A stretch of 64,000 bases of DNA from Paracoccus sp. IB05 (GCF_016405985.1 NZ_JAEFCF010000016.1:36555-100554); one strand, 5' to 3'. Counted from the stretch's first letter, positions 50,939 through 60,412 are shown. The notes: generated by a model not told the origin, from the letters alone. Translations and numbers: made by a program.

Positions 50939-51868
50939 ATGAAACGACCGATTGACCTTACCGCCCTTGGGCTGATGATCCTGCTTTGCCTCACCTGGGG
51001 CCTGCAGCAGACCGCGATGAAACTTGCAGCTCCGGGCATCGACCCGATGCTGCAGATCGGGTTGCGCTCTGCCATCGCGGCGGCACTTGTCTTTGCCATC
51101 AGCCGACTTGTCCGCCGCGACCGCTGGCTGCCCCGGATTTTCGCGGGCCCAGGCCTGCTGGCAGGCACGCTCTTTGCGCTGGAGTTTCTGCTGGTGGCCG
51201 AGGGGCTGCGCTGGACCACGGCATCGCATATCGGGGTATTCCTTTATACGGGGCCGATCTTTGCCGCCATGGGGCTGCATTTTGCGCAGCCCGATGAGCG
51301 AATGGCGCGCGTTCAGTGGCTGGGGGTGGCGATAACCTTCACCGGAGTGGCGGCGATCTTCCTTTTGCCAGAGCTGCGCGGCAATCAGCCCCTCGCGCCG
51401 TCGATGATTGTCGGTGACCTGCTTGGCCTTGGTGCCGGTATTGCCTGGGGGCTGACGACGGTCGTTATACGCACCTCGCGCCTTGCCAATGCGCCTCCGG
51501 CCCAGACGCTGACAAACCAGCTTTTCGTGGCGGGCATTGTGGCCCTTGCTTTCAGCGCTCTGACCGGACGCCTCGGGATGCAGCCCCGCGCTGTCGATCT
51601 CGTGAACCTTGGGTTTCAGACCATTATCATCTGCACCGTCAGCTTCATGATATGGTTCCGCCTCCTTCAGGTCTATCCCTCCTCCCGCCTCGGCGTGCTC
51701 AGCCTCATGACGCCCGTCTTCGGTGTGATGTCAGGTGCGCTGCTGCTGGGCGAACATCTGACGCCGGACTTCCTCTTTGGCGGCGCATTTGTGCTTCTGG
51801 GGATGCTTACGGTCCAGGCACATGACCTGCTGGCCCGTCGTCGCGGCCTGAGCCAGGGGCATGCCTGA
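50939..51868 (+). CDS. EamA/DMT-family exporter
   Basis: 309-aa ten-helix inner-membrane transporter with two EamA repeats. The first starts LGLMILLCLTWGLQQTAMKL; the second DLLGLGAGIAWGLTTVVIRT. IGVFLYTGPIFAAMGLHF and the Pro-containing FRLLQVYPSSRLGVLSLMTP are typical pore helices. Family members export amino acids or metabolites. Divergent from an AraC regulator. The gene ends 32 bp before a 13-bp-stem hairpin. Confidence 0.9.
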   Translation: MKRPIDLTALGLMILLCLTWGLQQTAMKLAAPGIDPMLQIGLRSAIAAALVFAISRLVRRDRWLPRIFAGPGLLAGTLFALEFLLVAEGLRWTTASHIGVFLYTGPIFAAMGLHFAQPDERMARVQWLGVAITFTGVAAIFLLPELRGNQPLAPSMIVGDLLGLGAGIAWGLTTVVIRTSRLANAPPAQTLTNQLFVAGIVALAFSALTGRLGMQPRAVDLVNLGFQTIIICTVSFMIWFRLLQVYPSSRLGVLSLMTPVFGVMSGALLLGEHLTPDFLFGGAFVLLGMLTVQAHDLLARRRGLSQGHA

Positions 51869-51899
51869 ACATGCTGATCGCCTGATCAGTTCTGCCATC

Positions 51900-51940
51900 G
51901 TCATGATCGCAGCCCCGTCGCGCGGGACTGCGATCATGAC
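51900..51940. terminator. Bidirectional hairpin with 13-bp arms
   Basis: GTCATGATCGCAG (51900-51912) and CTGCGATCATGAC (51928-51940) are perfect complements, with a loop that can pair further. It lies between the EamA stop and the stop of the GST fragment (copy B) and is related to the hairpin after the intact GST gene. It likely terminates transcription from either side. Confidence 0.65.
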
Positions 51941-51946
51941 ACCCCG

Positions 51947-52030
51947 TCAGCGCTCGCCGGTTTCGCACGCGGCAGGCCGGTCCATGCAGCGCGCGACCCA
52001 GGCCTGAACCGCGGGTGTTGCGGGCAGGGC
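51947..52030 (-). repeat. GST 3'-end repeat, copy B (orphan gene tail)
   Basis: Encodes ALPATPAVQAWVARCMDRPA, ACETGER-stop, the last 27 residues of the GST at 44548, in opposite orientation, with three base differences from copy A. Upstream of it the GST body is absent. The stretch 52031-52268 shows no gene. Confidence 0.85.
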
Positions 52031-52268
52031 CCGTCGAGCGCCGGTTTCCGCGGGTGCGGCCATGCCGCACTGGTCGAGGCCGACCGGCGGGAAGGGGTCG
52101 CGCGTTCGGCTGCACGAGCGACTGGCATGCTTGCTGCAAGTCTGATCGAATGTCTTTGATGGGCTCTGAGTGTCGATCCCGGCGGGCTGACCCCGCCCGT
52201 GGCACCGGACCGGGAGGTGGCCAGGTCTCACCTTTGAATATCGCTGCCGGGACCGCTTCCCAGAAGAC

Positions 52269-53876
52269 TCAGTTTTCTGTGGTTTCGTCCGAAGCGCCGG
52301 AAACGGCGGCAGCAATGCCCTCCATTCCCCTGGTGAAATCAATGCCGACCTCCTTGCCGAGAGCCGTCAGAATGGGCATGGCAACAGCGTTGCGCTGCAT
52401 GCCGGCCATCACCTGATCCACAATGCCGTCGCCGCCCTCGGGTGCACTGCCCGCAGTGGTGGCGCCATTGCCGGACATGCCAGTGATCTGGTTGATGCGG
52501 AAGGACTGAATATGACGCGCCGGCTCTGCCATCTCGCGGATGATTGCGGGCAGTGCCTCGATCTTTGCCAGCCGCAGCTTGAAGTTCATCACGTCTGGCG
52601 ACAGTGAGTTTTCTGCCTCCACCTTCGCGCGGATCGTGGCCGCTTCGGCCTCGCCCTTTTCGCGTTCGGCATCTGCCGCGATCTTGATCGAATCCGCCTC
52701 GGCGCGGGCGCGGGCGATAATCGCCTGGGCCTGATCCTCGGCCGCCTCGCGCTCCACCCGCGCCCGGACCCGGACCGAGGTGGCAGATTTCTCGGCTTCC
52801 TTTTCGGCGTCGAGGATCTCGATGGCCTTCTCGCGCTCGGCAATTGCGGTCAGGCGTGCCGTGTTGATCGCCTCTTCGGCGGTGATCGATTCAGCACGCG
52901 CCAGCGCGGCCTGCGCCTCGGCGCGGCTTTGCTTTTCCGATTGCAGGGCCACGCTGGCCTTCGATTCCTGAACCGCGATCTGCAGCGCCAGATCCTGCTC
53001 GATCTGGGCCGTGCGCACGCCGCGCTCGCGCTCGATCCGCGCCACCTCCTTCAGGCGTTCGGTCTCTTCGGCAATGCGGGCCTGTTCGCGGGCCGAGCGG
53101 GCCTCCATCTCGGTCACCGCGATCCGCTGCACCTGGGTCGCTTCGGCCTCGACCCGCTCGACCTCGAGCTTCTGGATACGGTTCGACTGCTGCGTGCGCG
53201 CGATTTCCAGCGCAGCGGCTTCCTCAATGACGACACGTTGTTTCTTCTGCTCGGAAACGATGGCCGCGCGGGCGCGCATGCCGGTCACGTCGAAGGTGTT
53301 GTTCTCATCCAGCTTGCTGATTGGCGTCTCATCCAGCTTGGTCAGCGCCACGCTTTCCAGCTCCAGCCCGTTGGGGCTGAGGTCATTGTTCAGCGTCTGC
53401 TGCACCTTCTGCACGAAGCTGGCCCGCGACTGGTGCAGCTCGATCAGATCCATGCCGGCGGTGATCGCCCGCATCGTATCCTGCACCTTGCCTTCCAGCA
53501 GGCTGCGGATCGCGCCCAGATCATTGGTGTTCTGGCCCAGCGACTGCGCCGCACGGGCGATGGCATCGGTATCCGGCGCCACGCGGATGAAGAACTGCGC
53601 GGCGGCATCGACGCGGCGGCTGTCCTTGGTGATCAGCCCATCGCCGCCATCCACCGTGATCGTCATGGTCTTCATGTTGACGCGCAGCAGGTCGTGCAGC
53701 CCCGGAAGGACAATGATCCCGCCGCCCATCACGACCTTCAGACCCCCTGCCCCGGTCCGCACCAGCGCCATTTCCTGCGTCGAGCGGCGGTAAAGGCGCA
53801 CCATGATCAAGCCCAGTACGACAAGCGCCAACAAAACGACGGCACCAGGGATAAGCAGGGCGAGATAGGCATTCAT
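52269..53876 (-). CDS. yqiK: Flotillin-like band-7 protein (YqiK family)
   Basis: 535-aa membrane scaffold. One N-terminal transmembrane helix (YLALLIPGAVVLLALVVLGL) is followed by the SPFH/band-7 domain (RTGAGGLKVVMGGGIIVLPG; VDGGDGLITKDSRRVDAAAQ; GLELESVALTKLDETP). A long charged coiled coil runs from about residue 200 to 440 with repeated ERE/AEA heptads (the flotillin domain). ATG 53876 has AAAGGA seven bases upstream; a TTG two codons earlier is less likely. It is paired with yqiJ 33 bp upstream, as in E. coli, where the pair forms membrane microdomain-type assemblies. Confidence 0.9.
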   Translation of the reverse strand: MNAYLALLIPGAVVLLALVVLGLIMVRLYRRSTQEMALVRTGAGGLKVVMGGGIIVLPGLHDLLRVNMKTMTITVDGGDGLITKDSRRVDAAAQFFIRVAPDTDAIARAAQSLGQNTNDLGAIRSLLEGKVQDTMRAITAGMDLIELHQSRASFVQKVQQTLNNDLSPNGLELESVALTKLDETPISKLDENNTFDVTGMRARAAIVSEQKKQRVVIEEAAALEIARTQQSNRIQKLEVERVEAEATQVQRIAVTEMEARSAREQARIAEETERLKEVARIERERGVRTAQIEQDLALQIAVQESKASVALQSEKQSRAEAQAALARAESITAEEAINTARLTAIAEREKAIEILDAEKEAEKSATSVRVRARVEREAAEDQAQAIIARARAEADSIKIAADAEREKGEAEAATIRAKVEAENSLSPDVMNFKLRLAKIEALPAIIREMAEPARHIQSFRINQITGMSGNGATTAGSAPEGGDGIVDQVMAGMQRNAVAMPILTALGKEVGIDFTRGMEGIAAAVSGASDETTEN

Positions 53877-53909
53877 GGGCAATTCCTTTCACGTAACGGC
53901 GGGGCAGCT

Positions 53910-54644
53910 TCAGTTGAGAGAAACGATACGCGGCTGGCGATCGCGGGTCTTGACGATCAGCACTTCGCTGCCTGCGGGGATGATATCACTATCACGCAGC
54001 GGCTCGGCCATCAGGCTGTGGGTGGTCCCATACATGTCACGCCAGCGCACCTGCGCGGCATCGCCGCGCCGGGCGTCACCGATCACCACCTGCCCACGCC
54101 GCCCGTTATAGGTCTGCGCCGAGATTGCGTGGGATTCAAAGGATGGAATGAGCCGGGCAGCGACCCCTGCCAATCGCCCGCCCAGCAGCAGCCCGGGCAC
54201 GAAAGCGATTGCCACCGCGATGGCTGGACGGAACATGGCTCCGGACAGCGAGTCCGAAACCAGCTGCAACGCGTAACCGCAGGCAGAGATGCCGGCAGCG
54301 ATGCAGGTCAGTGATACCAGCAACGGCCCCTTGCCGATGCCGACGAGCAGCAGCAGCTTCCTGAACGGCGAAGGCTTTGCGCCCGCCAGTTGCGAAGCTC
54401 TCTCCGGCGGCAATTCGAGCAAGGCCAGTTCATGTGGGCTGAGAAGGCCCTCGCCCGCTGAGGGCATAAGATCCGCCCCGGCGTCAAGGCCAGGGTCCAC
54501 ATCGATCCCCTCGCCTGCGGCATCAAACTCGATGTTACTCGAGAAGCCTGCCATCACCAGCGCCAGTTCGATGACAAGGAGAATGACAATAAAACCTGCC
54601 AGAACAGAAAAGGGCCTCAGTCCCTCGGCAAGTAAAAAATCCAT
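53910..54644 (-). CDS. yqiJ: YqiJ-like OB-fold membrane protein
   Basis: 244 aa. Transmembrane segments lie at about residues 12-34 (VLAGFIVILLVIELALVMAG) and in the middle (PLLVSLTCIAAGISACGYAL; PAIAVAIAFVPGLLLGGRLA). A C-terminal NfeD-like OB-fold domain follows (GRRGQVVIGDARRGDAAQVR; GSEVLIVKTRDRQPRIVSL). NfeD/YqiJ proteins partner with flotillins, and this gene precedes yqiK in the same direction. The variable acidic stretch (residues 38-70) has no known role. Confidence 0.88.
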   Translation of the reverse strand: MDFLLAEGLRPFSVLAGFIVILLVIELALVMAGFSSNIEFDAAGEGIDVDPGLDAGADLMPSAGEGLLSPHELALLELPPERASQLAGAKPSPFRKLLLLVGIGKGPLLVSLTCIAAGISACGYALQLVSDSLSGAMFRPAIAVAIAFVPGLLLGGRLAGVAARLIPSFESHAISAQTYNGRRGQVVIGDARRGDAAQVRWRDMYGTTHSLMAEPLRDSDIIPAGSEVLIVKTRDRQPRIVSLN

Positions 54645-55811
54645 CTGTTCGTCTCTGCGGTAAAATTCCGACTATTATGATGCGTTTCCGGATCAAAAGC
54701 AACGCGGCCAGGACGCGGTGCGCGACCTGGAAGTCGTTATGGGCCCAGGCCATGACGGGAGGACAGGGTCCATGATTCTTCATGGCCTGATGCCTGTCCG
54801 ATCACGGCCCCACCCAATGGAGCGAGATTGTGAACCATTCCTCACCGCGTTCTTTGCCGTGAAAAAGGTGGAGTAAGTCAAGCGGCGAAGCCAGCGCAAG
54901 CACCCGTCAGCCTGAGAATTCGACACTGCGCCGCAATGGAAGACCTGGTGCTGACATGGAATACCACTCGGCCAAAGACTGTCCGCCTGGCTGGCAAATC
55001 ACGGCCTGGGCTTGGCCGGCACCAGATGCGCGGCTGCTTCCGGAGATGCGGCCATGCAGCATCGGCGTGGCCGACCGTCCGCAAGGGGCCGCGCTTTACG
55101 CTGTGCTCACGAAGGGCCGCGACATGCTGCGGCCTGCCTGAAGGTCTGACATGAATTTATCTTCTGTTATCACTGCGGTCAGGAGTACCGGGCATCAGTA
55201 ACCCAACCAGCGCAATACATCTCCTGCATCATAGCTTTCCCGATCACCGCAATCCGTTACAAATTCCGCAATGCCTTCTTCCCGGAAGACACCATGCGTT
55301 TGAATCCCCCGGCAGAGCCCGCGCCTCAGTGATGATCATGCCCTCGGGGCTCTCCGCCTATGTCATCAGCTTTGCTCCCGGACCAGGCGATCCGCGGCCT
55401 ATTTTGCCGCAGCGACCCAAGTCGGCGCTCCGCAGGTCACCTCCAGCGCCATGAGCCGTCGTGCGGTGGCCACATCGTTCATGGCTGTTCTGCACAGTCG
55501 CCCTTCCAGGGGAACCGCGCGGCTGGCAGCCACCGCTGTCCTGGACCTGCTCCACACCGAACACGCGCAACAGGGCGTCGGGGCAGATGCGACCATGGCT
55601 GAGGTCTCCGAGCGGGGGCTTGCCGAATGTGCGGGTCAATGGAAGCCCGCAACGCAGATCAGCCAAGGGCATGGGGTCAGGACACATATCCTGCCCGGCC
55701 TCGGCAAAAGGCCTGTACCCGGCAAGATCTGATGTGCGGCAGGCTTCACTTGCCGTTGACCAGTCTGCGGCAATCTGCGATTTCCTGCGCCCGATCTCTA
55801 GTGAGGGCATC
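54645..55811. other. 1.17-kb interval without an identifiable gene
   Basis: Several open frames exist on both strands (for example plus 54956-55141 and minus 55358-56000) but none has a recognised motif, a good ribosome-binding site or matching codon bias. AT-rich patches occur near 55150-55290. It may contain decayed mobile DNA. Confidence 0.4.
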
Positions 55812-56855
55812 ATGCAAGAGAAACCAGGCGATTGCGCCGAGCAGGAATTGCTGACCCTGATCCGAAAGCTCCATGCCGAACTCGGCCCTGTCCCGCGCAT
55901 CCGCCTGTCGGTTGTCGGTCGCGGACGCGGGCTCGACGTGGCGCGGCTGCTGGTCGGGCTGAAAGCGGCGGGCCTGGTCGAGGAATATGAGACAAAGCCG
56001 GGCTGGTTCGGCTGGCTCCTTGGCAAGCGGCGCGAGATGGTGCTGCGCCCGCTGACGGTGGCAGTTGAATCTCCCGCGCCGCAGCCCGGGCCGATACTGG
56101 ACGGCGCTTCGCGGGAGGCCGGCGAAACACCGGCTGAGCATTTGGATCCGGTCCCGCTGACAGCCCGGACTGCGGCGGAGGCGGCCCTGCCGGAACCGGA
56201 CCCCGGGCTGGTCGCCGAACCGGTGCCCGAACCCACACCGATGGCACCCTCAGAGCCCGCTCCCCTGCCGGCCGCCAGGGCTATCGAGTCAACGCCTTCC
56301 GTTCATGCTGCAGGTCAGACCCGCCCCCGCCCGGTGCCTGCCGGCTATGCCGATGATATCGGCGGTGTGCCGATGGCATTCCAGGCCGCGCAGCTGAGCG
56401 CGTCGCTCGACCCCGATCTGCTGGAAGGGCTGCGGGACTTCCTCGTCACTCTGGGCATAGAGCTGACCTCTGCCGGAGAGGCGCTTGTTGCTGATCGCCT
56501 GAACCGGGGCGCATCAGCGGGTGACGCATTGATGCAGCTTGTGCTTTTCGCCTTCGCCCATATGGCGCGGTTCGACGAGATCTCTGCCAGCCCCGCAGAC
56601 CCGGCAGAGCTGCGCGACTATACCCATGCCGTTCTGACCGAGCTGGAACGGCTGTGTGATGCCGGTGAGATCAGTGAAGCCCGCTTTGACCAGGACCGTC
56701 ACGAGATCCGGATCCTTGCCGACAGCAGTGCCGATCGCGCACCGCTGATCGAGAGGCTGTTCATGGATCCTTTCGGCGGCATGGCCCCGCCGGCGCTGCT
56801 TCCGGCCGAGCTGCGCGGCGTCGAGGAGTTTGAGGAAGACGATACCCTCAGCTGA
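55812..56855 (+). CDS. Hypothetical protein, 347 aa, two-domain with Pro-rich linker
   Basis: Start ATG 55812 with GAGGG upstream; the frame is open further upstream without a better start. Residues 1-80 look like a small winged-helix-like domain (LLTLIRKLHAELGPVPRIRL; DVARLLVGLKAAGLVEEYET; GWFGWLLGKRREMVL). Residues 85-185 are Pro/Ala/Glu-rich, probably disordered. The C-terminal 160 residues are helical and acidic (LLEGLRDFLVTLGIELTSAG; LVLFAFAHMARFDEIS; ERLCDAGEISEARFDQDRHE). I do not recognise a family. It lies upstream of the replication region and may be a plasmid-borne accessory protein. Confidence 0.6.
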   Translation: MQEKPGDCAEQELLTLIRKLHAELGPVPRIRLSVVGRGRGLDVARLLVGLKAAGLVEEYETKPGWFGWLLGKRREMVLRPLTVAVESPAPQPGPILDGASREAGETPAEHLDPVPLTARTAAEAALPEPDPGLVAEPVPEPTPMAPSEPAPLPAARAIESTPSVHAAGQTRPRPVPAGYADDIGGVPMAFQAAQLSASLDPDLLEGLRDFLVTLGIELTSAGEALVADRLNRGASAGDALMQLVLFAFAHMARFDEISASPADPAELRDYTHAVLTELERLCDAGEISEARFDQDRHEIRILADSSADRAPLIERLFMDPFGGMAPPALLPAELRGVEEFEEDDTLS

Positions 56856-57059
56856 AACACCCCCTGCGGTTCGCTCCGGGCTTGCCGGCCCCGCTTCGCA
56901 CCCCGCCCGCCTTCATGCGTGCGGTGGTATTTCCGCGCTCCGTAAAAGACGCGAAACCAATCGGGAGAATACCGGAATTCGATGTCTGGAGCATGGCTGC
57001 CTGAGAGTATCGCGGCTACCAAATCTTCCGCCTCGACCACTCAACTGCCTGGCTGTTAA

Positions 57060-58000
57060 AGATTTATCTTCGGGGATGTCTGGATAGTCATCTGCATCTT
57101 TCGGCAATGACTCTAAGAAAGCCCCCCGGCCCTGGCACATACCGCCAATGCCGACAGCCAGATTTGTGATACCTGTTTCGGGCCTTCTGCCTGGCAACTG
57201 TGTCTTTCGATGCGGCTGAACCTGCCATGGGGCGCCGGTTTCGTCTGCTCGCCCTCGATGCGGATCATCGCGCTTTCGGCCCCCTGCCCGTCCGAGGTGG
57301 TAAGGAGGCTGGCCCGGAACAGATCCCCTGTCGGAGGCGTTGTCCAATGGCGCATCAGACAGAGCGGCTGACTTTCGCAGATCTGCCTTGGTGAACTGAA
57401 GGCACCACAGCCCCAGCAGCGCATCGACGAGGCCGCTGTCCCGCACATAGACTTTCGGGGATTTCACCAGCCGCTTGCCCTGGTTTTCATGCCAGGGCGT
57501 CAGCCGCCGCACCAGCATCAGATCCACCAGCAGATCCAGGTGGCGCCCGACCGTCTGGCCAGACACGCCGAGGCCCTCTGCGATGGCTGCGGCATTGAAC
57601 AGCCCGGCCTGGCTAGGGCGAGCATGGTCCAGAAGCGGCGCAGGGTGGTGGCGGGAATGCGCGGGCCAAGCGCCGGAATGTCTCTTTCCAGACAGGTGCG
57701 CAGGAAATCCTCTCGCCAGGCCAGGCTCGCCCGGTCGCTCGATGCAGTGAAACTGTCCGGAAAGCCGCCCCGCGACCACAGACGGTTCAGCTGCTCACTG
57801 CCAAGCTCTGGCAGCAAAAGCGGCGGCATCCCGATATAGCGTACCCTGCCCGCCAGAGATTCCGCCAACTGATGCAGCAGCACATTCGAGGCAGAGCCAG
57901 GCAGCAGAAACTGGCCTGTGCGGAACCCTTTGCGCCTGCGGGTGTCGATCTGCCCGCGCAAAGCCGCAAACATACCTTGCAAATACTCCACCTCATGGAA
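57060..58000 (-). pseudogene. AAA/DUF4143 ATPase, headless and frameshifted
   Basis: From 57991: MEYLQGMFAALRGQIDTRRR, QFLLPGSASNVLLHQLAESL, AGRVRYIGMPPLLL, LWSRGGFPDSFTASSDRASL, AWREDFLRTCLERDIPALGP, RIPATTLRRFWTMLA. After a frame change near 57610 comes AAAIAEGLGVSGQTVGRHLD, LLVDLMLVRRLTPWHENQGK, RLVKSPKVYVRDSGLVDALL. These are canonical AAA_14/DUF4143 blocks. The N-terminal Walker A segment is absent, and the C terminus decays in more than one frame below 57450. Function of the family is poorly known. Confidence 0.75.
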
Positions 58001-58015
58001 GAATTACAAGGATAG

Positions 58016-58759
58016 TCACGAAGCGGGCTGGTCCTCAGTGACGATACTGCACCGCAGATTGCGCCCGTATCCATAGGCCACAGCCCGTTCCAAAGGCACC
58101 ATAAGCCGGCTTGCGATATAGACAGCGAGGAATCTTGACGGCGCAACAACGCGCAATGTTCCATCGTGACCGGGCTCGCCGCCCTTCAGCTGGCTGAACC
58201 AGGCAGCATAGGTGCCCGGCTGATCGGCCGCCAGCCGCGCCAGAACCTTGTCCCATGGCGCCGAAGTCGGCAGCATCACGGGCCGGGTTCCGAAATTGAC
58301 CTGCACCACTTTGGGCGAACTCACCTCTGCCGCAGCCTGCGCCTCTTCGGCCGGGATATGGCGTGCGGACATGCGCGCATCATAATCAGGCCCGACACTG
58401 GCCCAGCCCGGCGCCGTCTGGCGATAGATCTCTGCCCGGCACAAACGATAGGAGGCCACCCTGCCCCGCACGCCTGGCCGTGTGATCTCAAGCAATCCGG
58501 CGTCGATCAGCCTGCGCGTTTCACGCTTGGCAGTGCGCTGATCCACCGACCAGAGCGCGGCCATCTCGCGCTGCCCGATCGTGACCTCATCCGCCGCCCA
58601 GTTATAGCGCGCCGTGACCAGCGCAATCAGCCGCATCATAGTCGCCTGGCGGGTGCCACCGGCAGAAAGGCCATTGACGGCCATCGCTGTCAGAAGATCA
58701 TATTTCTCACTGCCAGCCCCCGGGCCGGTCAATCGGTGACTTTGCATGATACTGCCCAT
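58016..58759 (-). CDS. DnaA-like plasmid replication initiator (DnaA N-terminal domain protein)
   Basis: About 247 aa. The N-terminal half is a double winged-helix (EKYDLLTAMAVNGLSAGGTR; TIGQREMAALWSVDQRTAKR; ETRRLIDAGLLEITRPGVRG). The C-terminal part matches DnaA domain I (WDKVLARLAADQPGTYAAWF; LRVVAPSRFLAVYIASRL). This architecture is that of the DnaA-like replicases of Rhodobacterales plasmids, encoded beside parAB. ATG 58759 is a compromise: ATG 58747 and TTG 58795 are possible and none has a strong Shine-Dalgarno. Divergent from parA, with iteron-like repeats between. It should define the replication compatibility of this replicon. Confidence 0.8.
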   Translation of the reverse strand: MGSIMQSHRLTGPGAGSEKYDLLTAMAVNGLSAGGTRQATMMRLIALVTARYNWAADEVTIGQREMAALWSVDQRTAKRETRRLIDAGLLEITRPGVRGRVASYRLCRAEIYRQTAPGWASVGPDYDARMSARHIPAEEAQAAAEVSSPKVVQVNFGTRPVMLPTSAPWDKVLARLAADQPGTYAAWFSQLKGGEPGHDGTLRVVAPSRFLAVYIASRLMVPLERAVAYGYGRNLRCSIVTEDQPAS

Positions 58760-58891
58760 CTGCCGGATTTGTTCCGATTCCCTCTTGGATCTCAAACTGA
58801 CACGATCCCGTTATTTGTCAAATGCTTTTCGAAGACGGGATTTTGCCCCTATCAAGAAATTTTAAAGAAATCAGGTATCTTAGGTATAGGG

Positions 58892-58964
58892 TGTCATCCT
58901 GAGTGTCACCCTATCTCACCCGAGGTGTCACCAAATTCTGGATTATCCTGGGCCTCCTGTCACC
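58892..58964. repeat. Iteron-like array, candidate plasmid origin
   Basis: TGTCATC (58892), TGTCACC (58904), TCTCACC (58914), TGTCACC (58926) and TGTCACC (58958) recur on the plus strand at 12, 10, 12 and 32 bp. The last two share the longer TGTCACCAAAT. AGGGTG/CACCCT arms also invert around the first two. TTATCCTGG at 58943 is a weak DnaA-box lookalike. The AT-rich flank 58836-58886 could be the melting region. Confidence 0.65.
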
Positions 58965-59010
58965 AAATATAGAGTTTGCCCTTAAAGCCAGCGCTTTCTT
59001 GAGCGAATCG

Positions 59011-59101
59011 GCGCAAAGAACGGGAATTTGCGCTTTTCCTGTTTGGCACAATCTGAAATTCGCGCTATTCACGTTCTAACGAACAACAACGCGAGTTTCA
59101 G
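59011..59101. promoter_or_regulatory. Nested palindromes in the parA leader
   Basis: GCGCAAA (59011-59017) inverts with TTTGCGC (59027-59033). CTGAAATTCGCG (59053-59064) inverts with CGCGAGTTTCAG (59090-59101), 11 of 12 positions. GTTC-TAAC-GAAC (59073-59084) lies at the centre of the latter. The last arm ends at the base before the parA ATG. Probable ParA/ParB or initiator autoregulatory sites. Confidence 0.6.
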
Positions 59102-60412
59102 ATGCGCGATTACAGCTATTTGCAGGACATGAACGAGCGCAGCCTTGCGCAACAGGCTGCAGTGCGTCGGGCGACCTTTTCCCCATCAGAGATAAAGACG
59201 CTGCGGCCGTTCTCGATCTGGGAGATTTCAACCTTCATGTTCGATGTGCCTGCTGACACATTGCGCAAGAAGCTGGCCGAAGATCCCTCACTGCCACAGG
59301 GCACGGTCGAGGATGACGGGCGCCAGCGCTGGTTCTCGCTGCAAGAGATCAATGAGCTGCGGCGGCGCATCCGCTTTCGGGGCCGCGCAATGTTGCCCGA
59401 GCGGCCAAAGGGCCGCGCGCTGAGAGTTGCGGTATCGAACTTCAAGGGGGGGGTCGGCAAGACCGTCGTGGCGCAGCACCTGGCGAATGCGGCGGCGCTG
59501 GATGGCTACCGCGTGCTGGTGGTCGATTTTGATCCGCAGGCCACGCTGACACATTCGATGGGTCTGGTTGAGGTGAAAGAGTGGAACACGGTCTGGGGCA
59601 TCATGTGCCGGGACCTGTGCCGTGAGGCCGACCGCATCATGGAAACCTATGACGACCCGGCAGACTGCCCCTACCCCGCCGCCGATGAGCTGCCGAAAGA
59701 TGTGCAGGAAATCGGTCTGATGCGGGCGCAGGATTTTATTCAGAATACCTCCTGGCCCACCATCGACATCATCCCCTCATGCGCCAATGCAGCTTTTGTT
59801 GAATTTGCCAGCGCCCAGTATCGCTCGCTGCATAAGGCCTGGTCGTTCTTTGGCTGTGTCGCGCGCTACCTCGATGAACTGCCTGAAGACCAGTATGACC
59901 TTGTGATCTTCGACTGCCCGCCCGCCATCGGTTATCAGTCGCTGAACGCGGCTTTTGCGGCAGATGTGCTCTACATCCCGTCGGGGCCGGGGTATTGGGA
60001 ATATGACTCGACCACGTCATTCCTCGGCCAGCTGGGGGATGCGCTGCAAGAAATCAGCGTCGGCTTTGAGAAGATCGCATCGGATGCAGGGATCACCCTG
60101 CCCAAGGCTTTCCTCGATATACGGCTTCTGATGACGCGGTTTGAGAGCGCCAACCCTTTGCATACTGCGATGCTGGAGGCCTTCCGCAATGTGTTCGGCG
60201 CGGATGTTTGCCAGAGCCCGATTGAAATGACCCGCGCAGTCGAACAATCCGGCAGGTTCCAGATGTCGGTCTACGAACAGGACTACCGTGAGATGACCCG
60301 CGAGACCTGGAAACGTGCCCGGCTGTCTTTCGACAATGCCTATCAGGAATTCAAGCTTACCGTTCTTGCGGCCTGGAAGGCCCGCAACACCGCAAAGGAG
60401 GCCAGGAAGTGA
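59102..60412 (+). CDS. parA: ParA-type plasmid partition ATPase
   Basis: 436 aa. The long N-terminal region carries an HTH-like DNA-binding segment (FDVPADTLRKKLAEDPSLPQ; RWFSLQEINELRRRI), as in large type Ia ParA/RepA proteins. The deviant Walker A is SNFKGGVGKTVVAQHLANAA (near residue 115), A' VLVVDFDPQATLT, and B YDLVIFDCPPAIGYQSLNAA. It drives ParB-bound plasmid movement on the nucleoid and usually represses its own promoter; the palindromes just upstream fit. It overlaps parB by 4 bp. Comparable to RepA of repABC modules, but no repC follows. Confidence 0.93.
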   Translation: MRDYSYLQDMNERSLAQQAAVRRATFSPSEIKTLRPFSIWEISTFMFDVPADTLRKKLAEDPSLPQGTVEDDGRQRWFSLQEINELRRRIRFRGRAMLPERPKGRALRVAVSNFKGGVGKTVVAQHLANAAALDGYRVLVVDFDPQATLTHSMGLVEVKEWNTVWGIMCRDLCREADRIMETYDDPADCPYPAADELPKDVQEIGLMRAQDFIQNTSWPTIDIIPSCANAAFVEFASAQYRSLHKAWSFFGCVARYLDELPEDQYDLVIFDCPPAIGYQSLNAAFAADVLYIPSGPGYWEYDSTTSFLGQLGDALQEISVGFEKIASDAGITLPKAFLDIRLLMTRFESANPLHTAMLEAFRNVFGADVCQSPIEMTRAVEQSGRFQMSVYEQDYREMTRETWKRARLSFDNAYQEFKLTVLAAWKARNTAKEARK

